A stretch of 64,000 nucleotides of DNA from Shewanella algidipiscicola. Lineage in GTDB: Bacteria; Pseudomonadota; Gammaproteobacteria; Enterobacterales; Shewanellaceae. Below the pieces are notes generated by a model that had not been told where the DNA came from, did not search any database, and worked only from the letters and a program-made list of their open reading frames with translations. The DNA lies in NCBI RefSeq assembly GCF_003605125.1, contig NZ_QPQT01000006.1, positions 186,001 through 250,000 of the forward strand. Direction: 5' to 3'. The translations under genes were made by a program, and so were the position numbers. Of the stretch, positions 51,219-61,944 are shown one piece after another. Positions within the stretch are counted from its first letter, which is position 1; each line of letters opens with the position of its first letter.

Positions 51219-53051
51219 TTACCCTCGCAATGCATCATGTATTGTTTGCGCCATTTCTAAGCTAATACCTGGGACTTTTGCTAATTCAGCCACACTTGCG
51301 CCTTTCACTTGCTGAAGTCCCCCTAAATATTGCAATAAGGCCTTACGCCGTTTGGGTCCAACGCCAGCAATAGACTCGAGTGTTGAAGTGTTACGTGTTT
51401 TTTGGCGTTTGTTTCTATGGCCTGTGATCGCAAACCTGTGTGACTCATCACGAATATGCTGGATCAAATGCAGTGCTCCCGAGTCAGCAGGCAGATGAAA
51501 CGCTAGCTCATTTTCACCATAAATAAGGGTCTCTAAACCGGGCTTACGCCCTTCCCCTTTGGCAATGCCAATCAATGTCGGAGCAATATCTAACTGAGCA
51601 AATTTCTCATCGACGACGTGCTGGGCGATTCTGAGCTGGCCAATACCGCCATCAATAAATAAAATATCGGGAATTTTGCCATTAGCATCGATTTTATCGA
51701 ACCGTCGACTAATTGCTTGCTTCATTGCCGCATAATCATCACCAGGAGTGATCCCCTTGATATTATAGCGGCGATACTCTGACTTATTGGGCCCTTCACG
51801 ATTAAACACCACACAAGAGGCCACCGTACTCTCCCCCATGGTGTGGCTTATATCGAAGCATTCCATACGACGGATCGGATTCGACAGTTCTAATGCCTCT
51901 TCGAGTAACAGGAATCGCTGCTCTATGGTATTTTGCTGAGATAACCGCGTTTCAACCGCATTTTTTGCATTGGTATCGGCAATGCGTAAGAAACTGGCCC
52001 GTTCACTGCGCACCTTGGTCTTAATCGTCACGCTTTTAGCGAGCGCTTGTTCAATCGCTTGCTCCAACTCATGGATATCATCAAAGTCATGGCTAACGAT
52101 GATCTCTTTTGGCAACGTGCGTTGACTGTCGAAATTAAGATAAAACTGCAGCATAAAGGCGCGTAGAACCTCATCGAGTTCGGTCTTATCTGGTACGGCG
52201 GGATAGTAACTGCGACTCCCAAAAATTTTACCGCCGCGAATAAACAATAAATGAAAACAAGCAACGCCAGAGGCAAAGTAGACCCCAATAACGTCCATAT
52301 CTCCGCTGCCGCCCGACACCTCTTGTTGCTCGACAACCCGGCGCAGTGCACTTATCTGATCACGAAAACGCGCAGCAGCCTCATAATTAAGTGCTTGTGC
52401 CGCTTGTTCCATCTTACCTACCAGCGTTCCCATTACCTGCTGATCTCGCCCGCGTAAAAATAGGGTGGCAAGTTTAACCTGCTCTTGGTAATCCTCATCG
52501 GAGACTTTACCGACACAAGGGGCGCTGCAACGGCCAATTTGATACTGCAAACAGGGGCGGGACCGCGCCTTATAGTAGATATCGTCACATTGACGGATAG
52601 GAAATAACTTTTGCATCAAATGTAAGCTTTCTCTAACGGCGCCGCCATTAGGATATGGACCAAAATACTGGCCTCTCTCACGTTGAGGCCCACGATGATA
52701 GGCTAAACGAGGATGCTGATGCTGACTGAGAAAAATATAGGGATAAGATTTGTCATCTCGCAGCAGCACATTGTATTTTGGCATGTACTGCTTGATGTAA
52801 TCATTTTCGAGAATCAGCGCATCCGTTTCGCTGTGCGTCAGCGTAACGTCAATATCATGGATATGCGAAACTAAGGCTTCGGTTTTGACATTGTTTAAAT
52901 TTTTACGGAAATAGGAGCTAAGGCGTTTCTTAAGATCTTTAGCCTTTCCCACGTAAATAACGGTCCCCTGAGCATCATACATACGATAGACACCAGGGGA
53001 TGAGGAGACGGTCTTGAGAAAACGGGTCGAATCAAATGCAGAGATAGTCAT
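51219..53051 (-). CDS. uvrC: UvrABC system protein C
   Basis: Dual-incision nuclease of nucleotide excision repair, 610 residues. The N-terminal GIY-YIG domain ([25 protein letters not shown]) makes the 3' cut; a UVR domain (about 205-240) binds UvrB; the RNase-H-like C-terminal half ([32 protein letters not shown]) makes the 5' cut; two HhH motifs ([22 protein letters not shown]) finish it. It follows uvrY by 27 bases, the conserved uvrY-uvrC pair. Confidence 0.98.
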   Translation of the reverse strand: MTISAFDSTRFLKTVSSSPGVYRMYDAQGTVIYVGKAKDLKKRLSSYFRKNLNNVKTEALVSHIHDIDVTLTHSETDALILENDYIKQYMPKYNVLLRDDKSYPYIFLSQHQHPRLAYHRGPQRERGQYFGPYPNGGAVRESLHLMQKLFPIRQCDDIYYKARSRPCLQYQIGRCSAPCVGKVSDEDYQEQVKLATLFLRGRDQQVMGTLVGKMEQAAQALNYEAAARFRDQISALRRVVEQQEVSGGSGDMDVIGVYFASGVACFHLLFIRGGKIFGSRSYYPAVPDKTELDEVLRAFMLQFYLNFDSQRTLPKEIIVSHDFDDIHELEQAIEQALAKSVTIKTKVRSERASFLRIADTNAKNAVETRLSQQNTIEQRFLLLEEALELSNPIRRMECFDISHTMGESTVASCVVFNREGPNKSEYRRYNIKGITPGDDYAAMKQAISRRFDKIDANGKIPDILFIDGGIGQLRIAQHVVDEKFAQLDIAPTLIGIAKGEGRKPGLETLIYGENELAFHLPADSGALHLIQHIRDESHRFAITGHRNKRQKTRNTSTLESIAGVGPKRRKALLQYLGGLQQVKGASVAELAKVPGISLEMAQTIHDALRG

Positions 53052-53078
53052 ACCTAAACGCTTGTTGGGCTGGAGTAA

Positions 53079-53723
53079 TTAAAACTGGCCTGTATCCAAC
53101 ATCTTATAACGAATGGCTAAGCGGGTTAGTTCAACATCGCCATTGATCCCCAACTTATCAAACAGGCGATAGCGGTAGCTGTTGACGGTTTTAGGACTTA
53201 AATTGAGTTGCTCAGAAATATCACTGACCTTCTCACCATTGGTGATCATCATCATGATCTGCAGTTCACGCTCAGATAAGCTTTTAAACGGGTTATCGTC
53301 CGTTTGGTTAAATTGACTCAAAGCCATCTGCTGAGCAATTTCGGGCGATAGATAACGCTGACCATGAGCCACTTGACGAATCGCTTGGATCACCTCAGGT
53401 GGCGTAGCGCCTTTAGTTAAATAGCCAGAAGCCCCAGCTTGCATCACTTTGGTGGGAAACGGATCTTCGGTATGAATAGTCAGCACAATAATTTTGGCAT
53501 GGGATTGATAACGTAGGATCTTACGGGTCGCTTCGAGCCCGCCAATCCCCGGCATATTCATGTCCATCAAGATCACATCGGCTTCGTTATTACGACTCCA
53601 CTGCACAGCAGACTCGCCATCACCTGCTTCACCCACCACCTTAATGCCACGCTCATCTTCGAGAATACGTCGAATGCCAGTTCTTACCAATTCATGATCA
53701 TCAACCAAATATACAGATATCAA
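53079..53723 (-). CDS. uvrY: Response regulator UvrY/GacA
   Basis: A 214-residue NarL-family regulator, partner of the BarA/GacS sensor, controlling carbon storage via CsrB/C RNAs. The receiver domain has the phospho-acceptor in VILMDMNMPGIGGLEATR and Lys in GASGYLTKGATPPEV; the LuxR-type helix-turn-helix is SLSERELQIMMMITNGEKVSDISEQLNLSPKTVNSYRYRLFDKLG. It is first in the uvrY-uvrC-pgsA unit. Confidence 0.96.
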   Translation of the reverse strand: MISVYLVDDHELVRTGIRRILEDERGIKVVGEAGDGESAVQWSRNNEADVILMDMNMPGIGGLEATRKILRYQSHAKIIVLTIHTEDPFPTKVMQAGASGYLTKGATPPEVIQAIRQVAHGQRYLSPEIAQQMALSQFNQTDDNPFKSLSERELQIMMMITNGEKVSDISEQLNLSPKTVNSYRYRLFDKLGINGDVELTRLAIRYKMLDTGQF

Positions 53724-54070
53724 CTTAAAATCTACCTTGTATAGCTAACACTAAACCGACATTGGTTTACGTACGATAACACCATGTAATTTATCCCAAT
53801 TCACTTTAATAAGAAAGGATAAAATGAATACATCTAAGCCAATGAATTATAAGTAATCTATTTCAGTTATTTACCGTTCAAAAAATTAGCAAACCGCCAG
53901 TTACAAGCTAACGGTTGACTAACTAAAAACGACATTGCACTTGGCTCATAACGACTCCATCTGGGTCGGTACGAGCCAATGGCTTCACCAGTCAATCGCT
54001 TAAGCTACACCATGACAATTAAGATATTCGCACACCCCATTTCAAAGTATGGCCTACATAATGGGTTGTG
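53724..54070. other. Gap between uvrY and prpF
   Basis: About 350 bases include the uvrY promoter and the prpF 3' flank. An imperfect hairpin TTGGCTC/GAGCCAA (53941-53947 and 53973-53979) lies about 90 bases past the prpF stop and might slow transcription, but has no T tract. No gene is supported. Confidence 0.4.
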
Positions 54071-55243
54071 TTATGCGATAGTATCGGCCGGAATATACAC
54101 CCAACCTTGCATTAATACCCGAGCACTGCGACTCATGCTCACTTTTTCCACCTGCCACTCACCCGCTTGTTGCGTGGCACTCGCACCCACTTTTAGCGTG
54201 CCCGATGGATGACCAAAACGCACACTCGTGCGCGCCTGACCACCCGCTGCCAAATTCACTAAAGTACCGGGGATTGCCGCCGCAGTACCAATGGCCACCG
54301 CCGCGGTACCCATCATGGCATGGTGTAATTTACCCATAGACAGCGCACGAACTAACAGATCCACATCATGTATCGTCACCGTCTTACCACTCGATACGCT
54401 ATGCTCTTGTGGCGGCGCGACAAAGGCGACCTTAGGGGTATGCTGACGAGTCTTAGCCTCATCAATCGATTGGATAAGCCCCATTTTTAAGGCGCCATAT
54501 GCCCGAATGAGTTCAAACTTAGCCAACGCCGCAACATCACCATTAATCGCCTCTTGCAGCTCGGTGCCATCGTAGCCTAGATCCTGGGCATTTAAGAAAA
54601 TAGTCGGAATACCGGCATTAATGAGGGTTACGGTAAAACACCCGACGCCCGGCACATCAAGCTCATCAACCACATTTCCCGTGGGCAACATGGCGCCCGC
54701 TTCATCGGCGGGATCGACAAACTCAACTAACACCTCAGCAGCTGGAAAAGTCACACCGTCGAGTTCAAAATCGCCCAACTCAAGTACTTCACCATCGCAC
54801 ATAGGCACATGCGCTATAATGGTTTTATGGATATTGGCCTGCCAAATACGCACCACTGCTATGCCATTTGCGGGGATCTTGTCTGGGTCAACTAAGCCTT
54901 GGGTAATAGCAAAAGCCCCCACCGCAGCCGTTAAGTTACCGCAATTCCCGCTCCAGTCGATAAAGGGTTTATCGATTGCCACTTGGCCAAAAAGATAGTC
55001 AACATCATGCTCTGGTTGACCGCTTTTAGCCAAAATCACGGTTTTACTGGTACTCGAAGTGGCTCCGCCCATGCCATCGGTATGTTTACCATAAGGATCT
55101 GGACTGCCGATCACCCGTAATAATAGTGCATCGCGCGCCGCGCCGGGCACTTGCGCCGCTTCAGGCAGATCGTTTAAAGCAAAAAACACCCCTTTACTGG
55201 TGCCGCCACGCATATAGGTCGCGGCAATTTTCATCTGTTTCAT
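54071..55243 (-). CDS. prpF: AcnD-accessory protein PrpF (2-methylaconitate isomerase)
   Basis: A 390-residue protein with the diaminopimelate-epimerase fold that isomerises trans-2-methylaconitate to the cis form so that AcnD products can be used. The start is MKQMKIAATYMRGGTSKGVFF (AGGA seven bases upstream); the frame reaches 22 codons further, overlapping acnD's end, without family sequence. The signature is MRGGTSKG with SGNCGNLTAAVG and GTAAVAIGTAAA later. Presence beside acnD is diagnostic of the AcnD/PrpF variant of the methylcitrate cycle. Confidence 0.95.
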   Translation of the reverse strand: MKQMKIAATYMRGGTSKGVFFALNDLPEAAQVPGAARDALLLRVIGSPDPYGKHTDGMGGATSSTSKTVILAKSGQPEHDVDYLFGQVAIDKPFIDWSGNCGNLTAAVGAFAITQGLVDPDKIPANGIAVVRIWQANIHKTIIAHVPMCDGEVLELGDFELDGVTFPAAEVLVEFVDPADEAGAMLPTGNVVDELDVPGVGCFTVTLINAGIPTIFLNAQDLGYDGTELQEAINGDVAALAKFELIRAYGALKMGLIQSIDEAKTRQHTPKVAFVAPPQEHSVSSGKTVTIHDVDLLVRALSMGKLHHAMMGTAAVAIGTAAAIPGTLVNLAAGGQARTSVRFGHPSGTLKVGASATQQAGEWQVEKVSMSRSARVLMQGWVYIPADTIA

Positions 55244-55309
55244 GGACATTCCTGTAATCGCGTTGGCGACGACATCAAACGCTAGTATGTCATCGCCAAC
55301 TGAGGTCAT

Positions 55310-57901
55310 TTAGGCCTTTTTAGCCTCGAGAAAATCTTGAGCAAAACGCTGTAATACGCCACCGGCTTGATAAACTAACACCTCATCGGCAGTATCTAAT
55401 CGACATGTCACAGGCACCTCGATGCGCTCGCCATTTTGACGATGAATCACTAAGGTCAACTGGGCTCTGGGGGTCGGCTCACCGACAACATCGAAGGTTT
55501 CACTGCCATCAATACCATAGGTTTTACGACTCTCGCCGGGCTTAAATTCGAGCGGTAATACGCCCATACCCACGAGGTTAGTACGGTGGATCCGTTCAAA
55601 ACCTTCGGCCACAATCGCTTCAACGCCAGCCAGTCGAACACCTTTGGCGGCCCAGTCTCGTGATGAGCCTTGACCATAATCGCCGCCCGCCACAATAATC
55701 AAGGGCTGCTTGCGCTCCATGTAGGTTTCAATCGCTTCCCACATACGCGTCACTTTGCCCTCGGGTTCGATACGAGTCAGTGAGCCTTGCTGTACTTCGC
55801 CGTTGACCACGGCCATCTCATTGATGAGTTTGGGATTAGCAAACGTGGCTCGCTGCGCCGTAAGGTGATCGCCGCGGTGGGTGGCGTAGGAGTTAAAGTC
55901 CACCTCAGGCAAGCCCATTTTAGTTAAGTATTCCCCGGCGGCACTGCTGGCTAAAATGGCGTTGGATGGCGATAGGTGGTCGGTTGTGATGTTGTCGCCC
56001 AGCACCGCCAGTGGACGCATACCTTTGAGGCTACGCTCCCCTGCTAACGCCCCTTCCCAGTAAGGTGGACGACGAATATAGGTGCTTTGCGCACGCCAAT
56101 CATACAGTGGGCTAACTTGCTCACCATAATCCACGGCTATATCAAACATCGGCGTGTAGATCTCTCTAAACTGCTCGGGTTTGACGCTGGCTTTCACAAT
56201 GGCATCGATCTCGTCATCAGTTGGCCAGATATCTTTAAGGCGCACGGGCTCGCCTGATTGATCAACCCCGAGGATATCCTGTTCAATATCGAATCGAATC
56301 GTGCCTGCAATCGCATATGCCACCACCAGCGGCGGCGACGCCAAAAAGGCCTGCTTAGCATAGGGGTGGATGCGGCCATCGAAGTTACGGTTGCCCGACA
56401 ATACCGCGGTGGCATATAAGTCTCTGTCGATCACTTCTTGCTGAATAACAGGGTCTAATGCCCCGCTCATGCCATTACAAGTGGTGCAGGCAAAGCCGAC
56501 GATGCCAAAACCCAATTGCTCAAGTTCTGGTAATAAGTTGGCATCTTTCAGGTAAAGCTCTGCCACTTTAGAGCCAGGAGCAAAGGAGGATTTCACCCAA
56601 GGTTTGCGTGTTAAGCCCAATTCATTGGCTTTTTTCGCTAATAAGCCTGCCGCAATCACGTTACGTGGGTTACTGGTGTTGGTGCAGCTGGTGATGGCGG
56701 CAATGATCACCGCGCCATCAGGCATCAAGCCTGCTTCATTTTCGACGGTACCAGAGATCCCTTTTGCGGCAAGGTCACTGGTTGCCACGCGCCGATGCGG
56801 GTTTGACGGCCCGGCGATATTTCGCACCACACTGGAGAGATCGAAGCTCAGCACACGCTCATACTCGGCGCCTTGCATGCCATCGGCCCAAAGTCCCGTG
56901 TGCTTGGCGTAATTTTCGACCAGCTTCACTTGCTCGCTATCACGGCCGGTGATCGTCAGATAATCGATGGTCTGCTCGTCGATATAAAACATGCCGGCAG
57001 AGGCGCCAAATTCGGGCGTCATGTTAGAGATGGTCGCGCGATCGCCTAAGGTTAAATTGGCCGCGCCTTCACCGAAAAACTCTAAATAGGCGGAAACCAC
57101 CTTTTGCTCACGTAAAAACTCGGTTAATGCCAGTACTATATCGGTTGCGGTAATACCACTTTGGCGCTTACCAGTTAACTCGACACCAATAATATCGGGT
57201 AGGCGCATATAAGATGGACGGCCAAGCATCACGTTTTCAGCTTCCAGTCCGCCCACACCTATGGCGATAACCCCTAGTGCATCGACGTGTGGAGTGTGAC
57301 TGTCGGTGCCCACTAAGGTGTCAGGAAAAGCCACACCGTCGCGCGTTTGGATAACCGGCGACATTTTTTCTAGGTTGATTTGATGCATGATGCCGTTACC
57401 GGGCTGAATCACATCCACGTTTTTAAAGGCTTTTTTGGTCCAGTTGATAAAGTGAAATCTGTCTTCATTCCGGCGATCTTCAATGGCCCGGTTTTTGGCA
57501 AACGCATCTTTATCGAAACCGGCATGCTCGACGGCAAGCGAATGGTCGACAATTAATTGTGTCGGTACCATAGGGTTGACCTCGGCAGGATCGCCGCCTT
57601 TTTCAGCGATGGCATCGCGAAGCCCTGCCAAATCGACCAGTGCGGTTTGCCCCAGAATGTCGTGACACACGACCCGAGCAGGATACCAAGGAAAATCAAG
57701 ATCGCGTTTGCGCTCAATCAATTGAGATAGCGCATCGTCAAGCATGGCGGGATCACATCGTCTCACCAAGTTTTCGGCAAGCACTTTAGCGGTGTACGGC
57801 AGTTTATCGTAGGCGCCAGGGCTTAACGCCTCAACGGCACTGCGAGTGTCAAAATAGTCAAACGATGTTCCGGGAAAGGGTTTACGGTGTGTTGTATTCA
57901 T
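55310..57901 (-). CDS. acnD: 2-methylcitrate dehydratase AcnD (Fe/S-dependent)
   Basis: An aconitase-family enzyme of 863 residues that dehydrates 2-methylcitrate to 2-methylaconitate. The start MNTTHRKPFPGTSFDYFDTRSAV gives the usual N terminus. Cluster-binding Cys are in AAITSCTNTSNPRN and FACTTCNGMSG; the swivelling domain contains GSSRDWAAKG. It replaces PrpD and acts with PrpF. It is in the gntR-prpB-prpC-acnD-prpF order, all on the minus strand. Confidence 0.96.
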   Translation of the reverse strand: MNTTHRKPFPGTSFDYFDTRSAVEALSPGAYDKLPYTAKVLAENLVRRCDPAMLDDALSQLIERKRDLDFPWYPARVVCHDILGQTALVDLAGLRDAIAEKGGDPAEVNPMVPTQLIVDHSLAVEHAGFDKDAFAKNRAIEDRRNEDRFHFINWTKKAFKNVDVIQPGNGIMHQINLEKMSPVIQTRDGVAFPDTLVGTDSHTPHVDALGVIAIGVGGLEAENVMLGRPSYMRLPDIIGVELTGKRQSGITATDIVLALTEFLREQKVVSAYLEFFGEGAANLTLGDRATISNMTPEFGASAGMFYIDEQTIDYLTITGRDSEQVKLVENYAKHTGLWADGMQGAEYERVLSFDLSSVVRNIAGPSNPHRRVATSDLAAKGISGTVENEAGLMPDGAVIIAAITSCTNTSNPRNVIAAGLLAKKANELGLTRKPWVKSSFAPGSKVAELYLKDANLLPELEQLGFGIVGFACTTCNGMSGALDPVIQQEVIDRDLYATAVLSGNRNFDGRIHPYAKQAFLASPPLVVAYAIAGTIRFDIEQDILGVDQSGEPVRLKDIWPTDDEIDAIVKASVKPEQFREIYTPMFDIAVDYGEQVSPLYDWRAQSTYIRRPPYWEGALAGERSLKGMRPLAVLGDNITTDHLSPSNAILASSAAGEYLTKMGLPEVDFNSYATHRGDHLTAQRATFANPKLINEMAVVNGEVQQGSLTRIEPEGKVTRMWEAIETYMERKQPLIIVAGGDYGQGSSRDWAAKGVRLAGVEAIVAEGFERIHRTNLVGMGVLPLEFKPGESRKTYGIDGSETFDVVGEPTPRAQLTLVIHRQNGERIEVPVTCRLDTADEVLVYQAGGVLQRFAQDFLEAKKA

Positions 57902-58042
57902 AACGTCATCCACAGATTTTACGTGCACGCCATGTCGATACTCACCTTGATGGCCCAATGACATAGGTTAAGGCGATGTCGTCTATTGGCATACAGCGCA
58001 GCATAACGACCGAAATACTGCGCTAAAAATGAAGTAGCAAGC

Positions 58043-58077
58043 GGCGATAAGCCAAGCTCACAGAGCCACTTATCGCC
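58043..58077. repeat. Hairpin between prpC and acnD
   Basis: GGCGATAAG (58043-58051) and CTTATCGCC (58069-58077) are exact reverse complements in the 200-base gap. It could stabilise prpBC mRNA or tune acnD-prpF relative to prpBC. Confidence 0.5.
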
Positions 58078-58103
58078 ATAATGTTTAACCTTAATTGCTT
58101 AGA

Positions 58104-59228
58104 TTATCGCTCGCCGATAGGCACTACTTTACGCGGCTCGGCACCGACATAGTCGGCGCTTGGGCGAATAATGCGATTATTAGCGCGCTGCTCCATCACG
58201 TGCGCCGCCCAGCCAGTTAAGCGTGAACAGACAAATATTGGGGTGAATAACTTGGTCGGGATCCCCATAAAGTGATACGCCGATGCATGGAAAAAATCGG
58301 CATTACAAAATAGCTTCTTGGTGTCCCACATAAACTCTTCACATGCCACCGAAATGTCGTACAGCGAAGTATCGCCAAACTCATGGGCTAACTTTTCAGA
58401 CCACGCTTTGATGATCACGTTGCGAGGATCAGAAGTGCGATAAATCGCATGGCCAAACCCCATGATTTTCTCTTTGCGCTCTAGCATGCCAGCCATCTTA
58501 ATTTTCGCATCTTCTGGTGAGCTAAATTGTTGGATCATCTCCATCGCCGCTTCATTAGCCCCGCCATGCAGTGGACCGCGCAGCGAGCCTATAGCGCCAG
58601 TAATACAGGAGAACATGTCAGACAAGGTTGAGGCACAAACGCGGGCGGTAAAGGTCGATGCATTAAACTCATGCTCAGCATATAAAATCAGTGATACATC
58701 CATTACGCGGCGATGCTGCTCCGATGGTGCCTTACCATTAAGCAGCTTAAGAAAATGGCCCGCGAGTGAGTCTTCATCGGTTGTGCACTCAATATCGACG
58801 CCATCATGGCTGTAGCGATACCAGTAACACATAATCGCAGGAAACGCCGCCAGTAAACGATTGGCTGCATTATATTGCTGGGTAAAATCGACTTCTGGTT
58901 CAAGATTGCCCAAAAATGAGCACCCAGTGCGCATCACATCCATCGGGTGGGCGTCACGAGGAATTCGCTGAAATACCTCTTTTAATGCCTGCGGCAGATC
59001 ACGCAGTGACATTAGCTCATTTTTATAACCATCGAGCTGTGCGGCAGTGGGCAGTTCGCCATTAAATAGCAGGTAAGCCACCTCTTCAAACGTGGCATTC
59101 TCAGCCAGATCCGCCACATCATAACCACAGTAGGTCAAGCCAGAGCCAGATTTACCCACTGTACATAACGCTGTTTCACCAGCACTTTGGCCACGCAGAC
59201 CTGCACCACTTAACTTTTTATCAACCAT
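58104..59228 (-). CDS. prpC: 2-methylcitrate synthase
   Basis: Condenses propionyl-CoA with oxaloacetate. The 374-residue citrate-synthase-fold protein has LYAEHEFNASTFTARV, GSLRGPLHGGANEAAMEMI and the catalytic region GFGHAIYRTSDPRNVIIKAW. The shorter length and acnD/prpB neighbours distinguish it from GltA. It follows prpB after 121 bases. Confidence 0.96.
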   Translation of the reverse strand: MVDKKLSGAGLRGQSAGETALCTVGKSGSGLTYCGYDVADLAENATFEEVAYLLFNGELPTAAQLDGYKNELMSLRDLPQALKEVFQRIPRDAHPMDVMRTGCSFLGNLEPEVDFTQQYNAANRLLAAFPAIMCYWYRYSHDGVDIECTTDEDSLAGHFLKLLNGKAPSEQHRRVMDVSLILYAEHEFNASTFTARVCASTLSDMFSCITGAIGSLRGPLHGGANEAAMEMIQQFSSPEDAKIKMAGMLERKEKIMGFGHAIYRTSDPRNVIIKAWSEKLAHEFGDTSLYDISVACEEFMWDTKKLFCNADFFHASAYHFMGIPTKLFTPIFVCSRLTGWAAHVMEQRANNRIIRPSADYVGAEPRKVVPIGER

Positions 59229-59349
59229 AATGTGTTCCTTTTTGGAATCTAAATTATTTATTCGCCAAGCAGCACGCTTGGCGCGTAGGGTTTTATACTG
59301 TCCTTAATTGAGCAACCTCTCAGCGATTAGCTGTACAGCTCAAGCCACA

Positions 59350-60228
59350 CTATTTATTTTTACCTTCGGCAAATAAGCTATCTAACTTTTGTTCGTAATC
59401 GTGATAACCCAGATAATCATAAAGCGCCATACGCGTTTGCATCGTATCGAGTACCGCCTTTTGATCGCCATCGCGTAAAATCGCGGTGTAGACATTTTCT
59501 GCCGCTTTGTTCATTGCTCTAAAGGCACTTAACGGGTAGAGCACCATGTCCACACCCCACTCACTAAGCTGGGCTTTGTTCCATAATTCGGTTTGACCAA
59601 ACTCGGTAATGTTCGCTAATAATGGCGCATCGATGGCACTGGCAAATGCGCGATAATGGGCTTCGGTTTGCACCGCTTCGGCAAAAATACCGTCGGCGCC
59701 AGCGGCAATATAGGCCTTAGCACGTGCAATCGCCGCCTCTAACCCTTCTTGAGCAAACGCATCGGTGCGAGCCATGATAAAAAAGTCGGGATCGGTGCGC
59801 GCATCGACTGCCGCCTTAATGCGGTCAACCATCTCTTCGGTCGAGACAATCTCTTTGTTGGGGCGATGACCACAGCGCTTTTGCGCCACTTGATCTTCCA
59901 TATGTACCGCTGCAGCACCGGCCTTTTCCATATCGCGAATCGTTTTAGCAATATTAAATGCCCCGCCCCAGCCAGTATCGATATCCACCAGTAAGGGCAA
60001 GGCGCAAGCTGAGGTGATGCGCTGCACATCAACCAGTACATCATTGAGCGATGTCATGCCTAAATCTGGCAAACCATAAGAGGCGTTAGCCACGCCACCA
60101 CCAGAGAGGTAAATGGCTTGATGGCCAATTTGCTCTGCCATCATCGCGGAATAGGCGTTTATTGTGCCTACAATTTGCAGTGGCTTATTTTTTGCCAGTG
60201 CCTCACGGAACTTCTTTCCTGCGCTCAT
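59350..60228 (-). CDS. prpB: 2-methylisocitrate lyase
   Basis: Cleaves 2-methylisocitrate to pyruvate and succinate, the last step of propionate use. The 292-residue TIM barrel has the family catalytic motif [10 protein letters not shown] and the metal/substrate stretch [35 protein letters not shown]. It begins 23 bases after gntR, so the regulator and the pathway share an operon. Confidence 0.97.
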   Translation of the reverse strand: MSAGKKFREALAKNKPLQIVGTINAYSAMMAEQIGHQAIYLSGGGVANASYGLPDLGMTSLNDVLVDVQRITSACALPLLVDIDTGWGGAFNIAKTIRDMEKAGAAAVHMEDQVAQKRCGHRPNKEIVSTEEMVDRIKAAVDARTDPDFFIMARTDAFAQEGLEAAIARAKAYIAAGADGIFAEAVQTEAHYRAFASAIDAPLLANITEFGQTELWNKAQLSEWGVDMVLYPLSAFRAMNKAAENVYTAILRDGDQKAVLDTMQTRMALYDYLGYHDYEQKLDSLFAEGKNK

Positions 60229-60251
60229 GCTTAATTCCTCTTGTGTTTACT

Positions 60252-60908
60252 CTATGCAAGTTTGTTTTGAATATTGTTTTTTGAATACATGATGTGGCGC
60301 CGCATTAATATCTCGGCCAGCTCTTCATCACGGTTAGCGATAGCCTTAACAATATGCTTATGCTCATCAAATGCCGTTGTGACTCGCGGCCCCGCCATGC
60401 CCAGTTGTACCCGATACATGCGCACCAGATGATAAATGCCATCGAACAGCATAGAGATAAGGTGTTTATTCTTACTGCCCAAGATAATGCGATAGTGAAA
60501 GTCCACATCACCCGCTTCCTGATAATAAGACTCTCCCTCTTTAACATCTTTAAAATGGCTTTGTAGCAAGGCTTCAAGTTCACCAATTTCAGCATCAGTC
60601 ATATGCTTGGCCGCCAACCGCGCCGCCATCCCCTCGAGTGACTCTCTAATCTGGTACAATTCAGATAGTCCCGCAGCGGATAACGCTACCACTCGCGCCC
60701 CTACATTTGCCTTACGCTCGACAATATGGCTCGACTCCAAACGATTTATCGCCTCACGGATCACCGCGCGGCTGACGCCGTAGGTTGTCGACAATTCAGT
60801 TTCACTCAGCTTAGCGCCCGCTGCGATCACTCCTTCGACAATATCCTGCCTTAATTGATAAAAGGTTTTATCTGCCGCGGTAACGGGTTGTAGGGGTTGA
60901 AATGTCAT
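60252..60908 (-). CDS. prpR: GntR-family regulator of the methylcitrate cluster
   Basis: A 218-residue FadR-type GntR regulator: winged helix (FYQLRQDIVEGVIAAGAKLSETELSTTYGVSRAVIREAINRLESSHIVERKANVGARVV) and an all-helical FCD effector domain (about 90-215). It heads the prp operon, unlike enterobacterial PrpR, which is a sigma54 activator. It probably senses a methylcitrate-type effector. Palindromes TTGTCGACAA lie at 60938-60947 and 60990-60999 in its promoter region and one lies inside the gene. The symbol follows Shewanella usage. Confidence 0.88.
   Translation of the reverse strand: MTFQPLQPVTAADKTFYQLRQDIVEGVIAAGAKLSETELSTTYGVSRAVIREAINRLESSHIVERKANVGARVVALSAAGLSELYQIRESLEGMAARLAAKHMTDAEIGELEALLQSHFKDVKEGESYYQEAGDVDFHYRIILGSKNKHLISMLFDGIYHLVRMYRVQLGMAGPRVTTAFDEHKHIVKAIANRDEELAEILMRRHIMYSKNNIQNKLA
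60785..60794. promoter_or_regulatory. Intragenic TTGTCGACAA palindrome in the gntR gene
   Basis: An exact copy of the operator word TTGTCGACAA occurs about 115 bases inside the regulator's own coding sequence. It could be a downstream operator for looping or roadblock control, or chance. Confidence 0.45.
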
Positions 60909-60937
60909 CTCTAAGGTTAGCCTGCTGAATTATCACG

Positions 60938-60947
60938 TTGTCGACAA
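60938..60947. promoter_or_regulatory. Predicted operator of the GntR regulator (proximal)
   Basis: TTGTCGACAA (in GTTGTCGACAAT), a perfect palindrome about 30 bases upstream of the gntR start. Confidence 0.75.
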
Positions 60948-60989
60948 TATAGCTTTGAAGGATTAAGCATTCAACCCAAAGCGACCATA

Positions 60990-60999
60990 TTGTCGACAA
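60990..60999. promoter_or_regulatory. Predicted operator of the GntR regulator (distal)
   Basis: TTGTCGACAA (in ATTGTCGACAAA), 52 bases centre to centre from the proximal site, about five helical turns, so two dimers would lie on the same DNA face. Confidence 0.75.
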
Positions 61000-61380
61000 A
61001 AACGTTAATAGTTAGACTAAAGTTGTAATCAAACTGTGACGATTACCGTGGTTGGATCTAGCTAAGCTGCGCCTTAATAGCGCATCAAAGTTAATCGCAA
61101 TAAATTAACAATGGGGAAAAGTCGATCCCAAGGGAAAGATTCATCTGTCTCGAATAGTAAACGGTGCGATCCATGGAGCTGTTGCTGGCATTACTTTATT
61201 GTCGATAGAAAGTATGTTCAGATCAATGAACGTGCCGATCAATTAATAATGAGCCTTTTACAGGTCAATCTGGTGGGTACAAAGGGATAGTTACGGCTAG
61301 CCTAAAGTGTCATTTAAGATCCCGGCCTCAACCAGCGTGAACTCTCGCGCCACTATCGCTTTTTATCTCGCGTATTATCG
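61000..61380. other. Non-coding stretch upstream of the gntR-prp operon
   Basis: Apart from the operator sites this 380-base stretch holds no supported gene. A 59-codon plus-strand frame from 61112 has no ribosome site or recognised product. A TTGTCGATAG word at 61199 is a half-match to the operator. Confidence 0.4.
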
Positions 61381-61944
61381 TCAGCCTGTCAGTCGCAAAG
61401 GGGCATTTGCCTTTTGCGATAATGCCAACAATTGTGGCTTGATGACCCCTACGAACTGTAAATAGCCTTGCTGGCCCTTCGGACACCGCCACTGACAATC
61501 TTGATCTGCTATAGACTTATCAGGCTTAAACTGTAATAACGGGAGCTGTGGTCTGATTGCCGCCTGCTTTTTTTCGCTTGCACGCATTGGCTAAAAAGCC
61601 TAAGTGGCGAACTCGCATCACACCTTTAGGCAACACATGTAATAGATAGCGGCGAATAAACTCTTTAGCATCAAGTCGCATCACTTTGCGTTTATTGCCG
61701 TCTGCATAGTCTGTGTAACTAAAGCTAACACTCTCAGCTGTGACCGCCTTAATTCTCGACTCATGTAGTATGCCTTTACGGGTATAGCGCCCCAGATATT
61801 TCCCCCTGTGGCTGCACGCCTTAAATACGCTTTGCTGTACACACACCACGCTTTACTCATTAATGCCTCTACTTCAGGGAGTTCAAGTTCACGCGCCCAG
61901 AATGAAAACAAGCCACACATTATAAAACAACTGATCCCTTCCAC
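61381..61944 (-). pseudogene. Decayed IS91-family transposase fragment
   Basis: Three overlapping minus-strand frames together spell the C-terminal part of an IS91/Y2-type transposase: WCVYSKAYLRRAATGG in one frame, then GKYLGRYTRKGILHESRIKAV and AKEFIRRYLLHVLPKGVMRVRHLGFLANACKRKK in the next, then DCQWRCPKGQQGYLQFV in a third. At least two frameshifts separate them, and the N-terminal zinc-binding and catalytic parts are missing. The element is not functional. Its ends are not recognisable, so the exact limits are approximate. Confidence 0.75.

Noticed and set aside
61112-61291. 59-codon plus-strand ORF in the gap upstream of gntR
   Set aside because: No ribosome site, odd Cys/Trp-rich composition, no similarity recognised.
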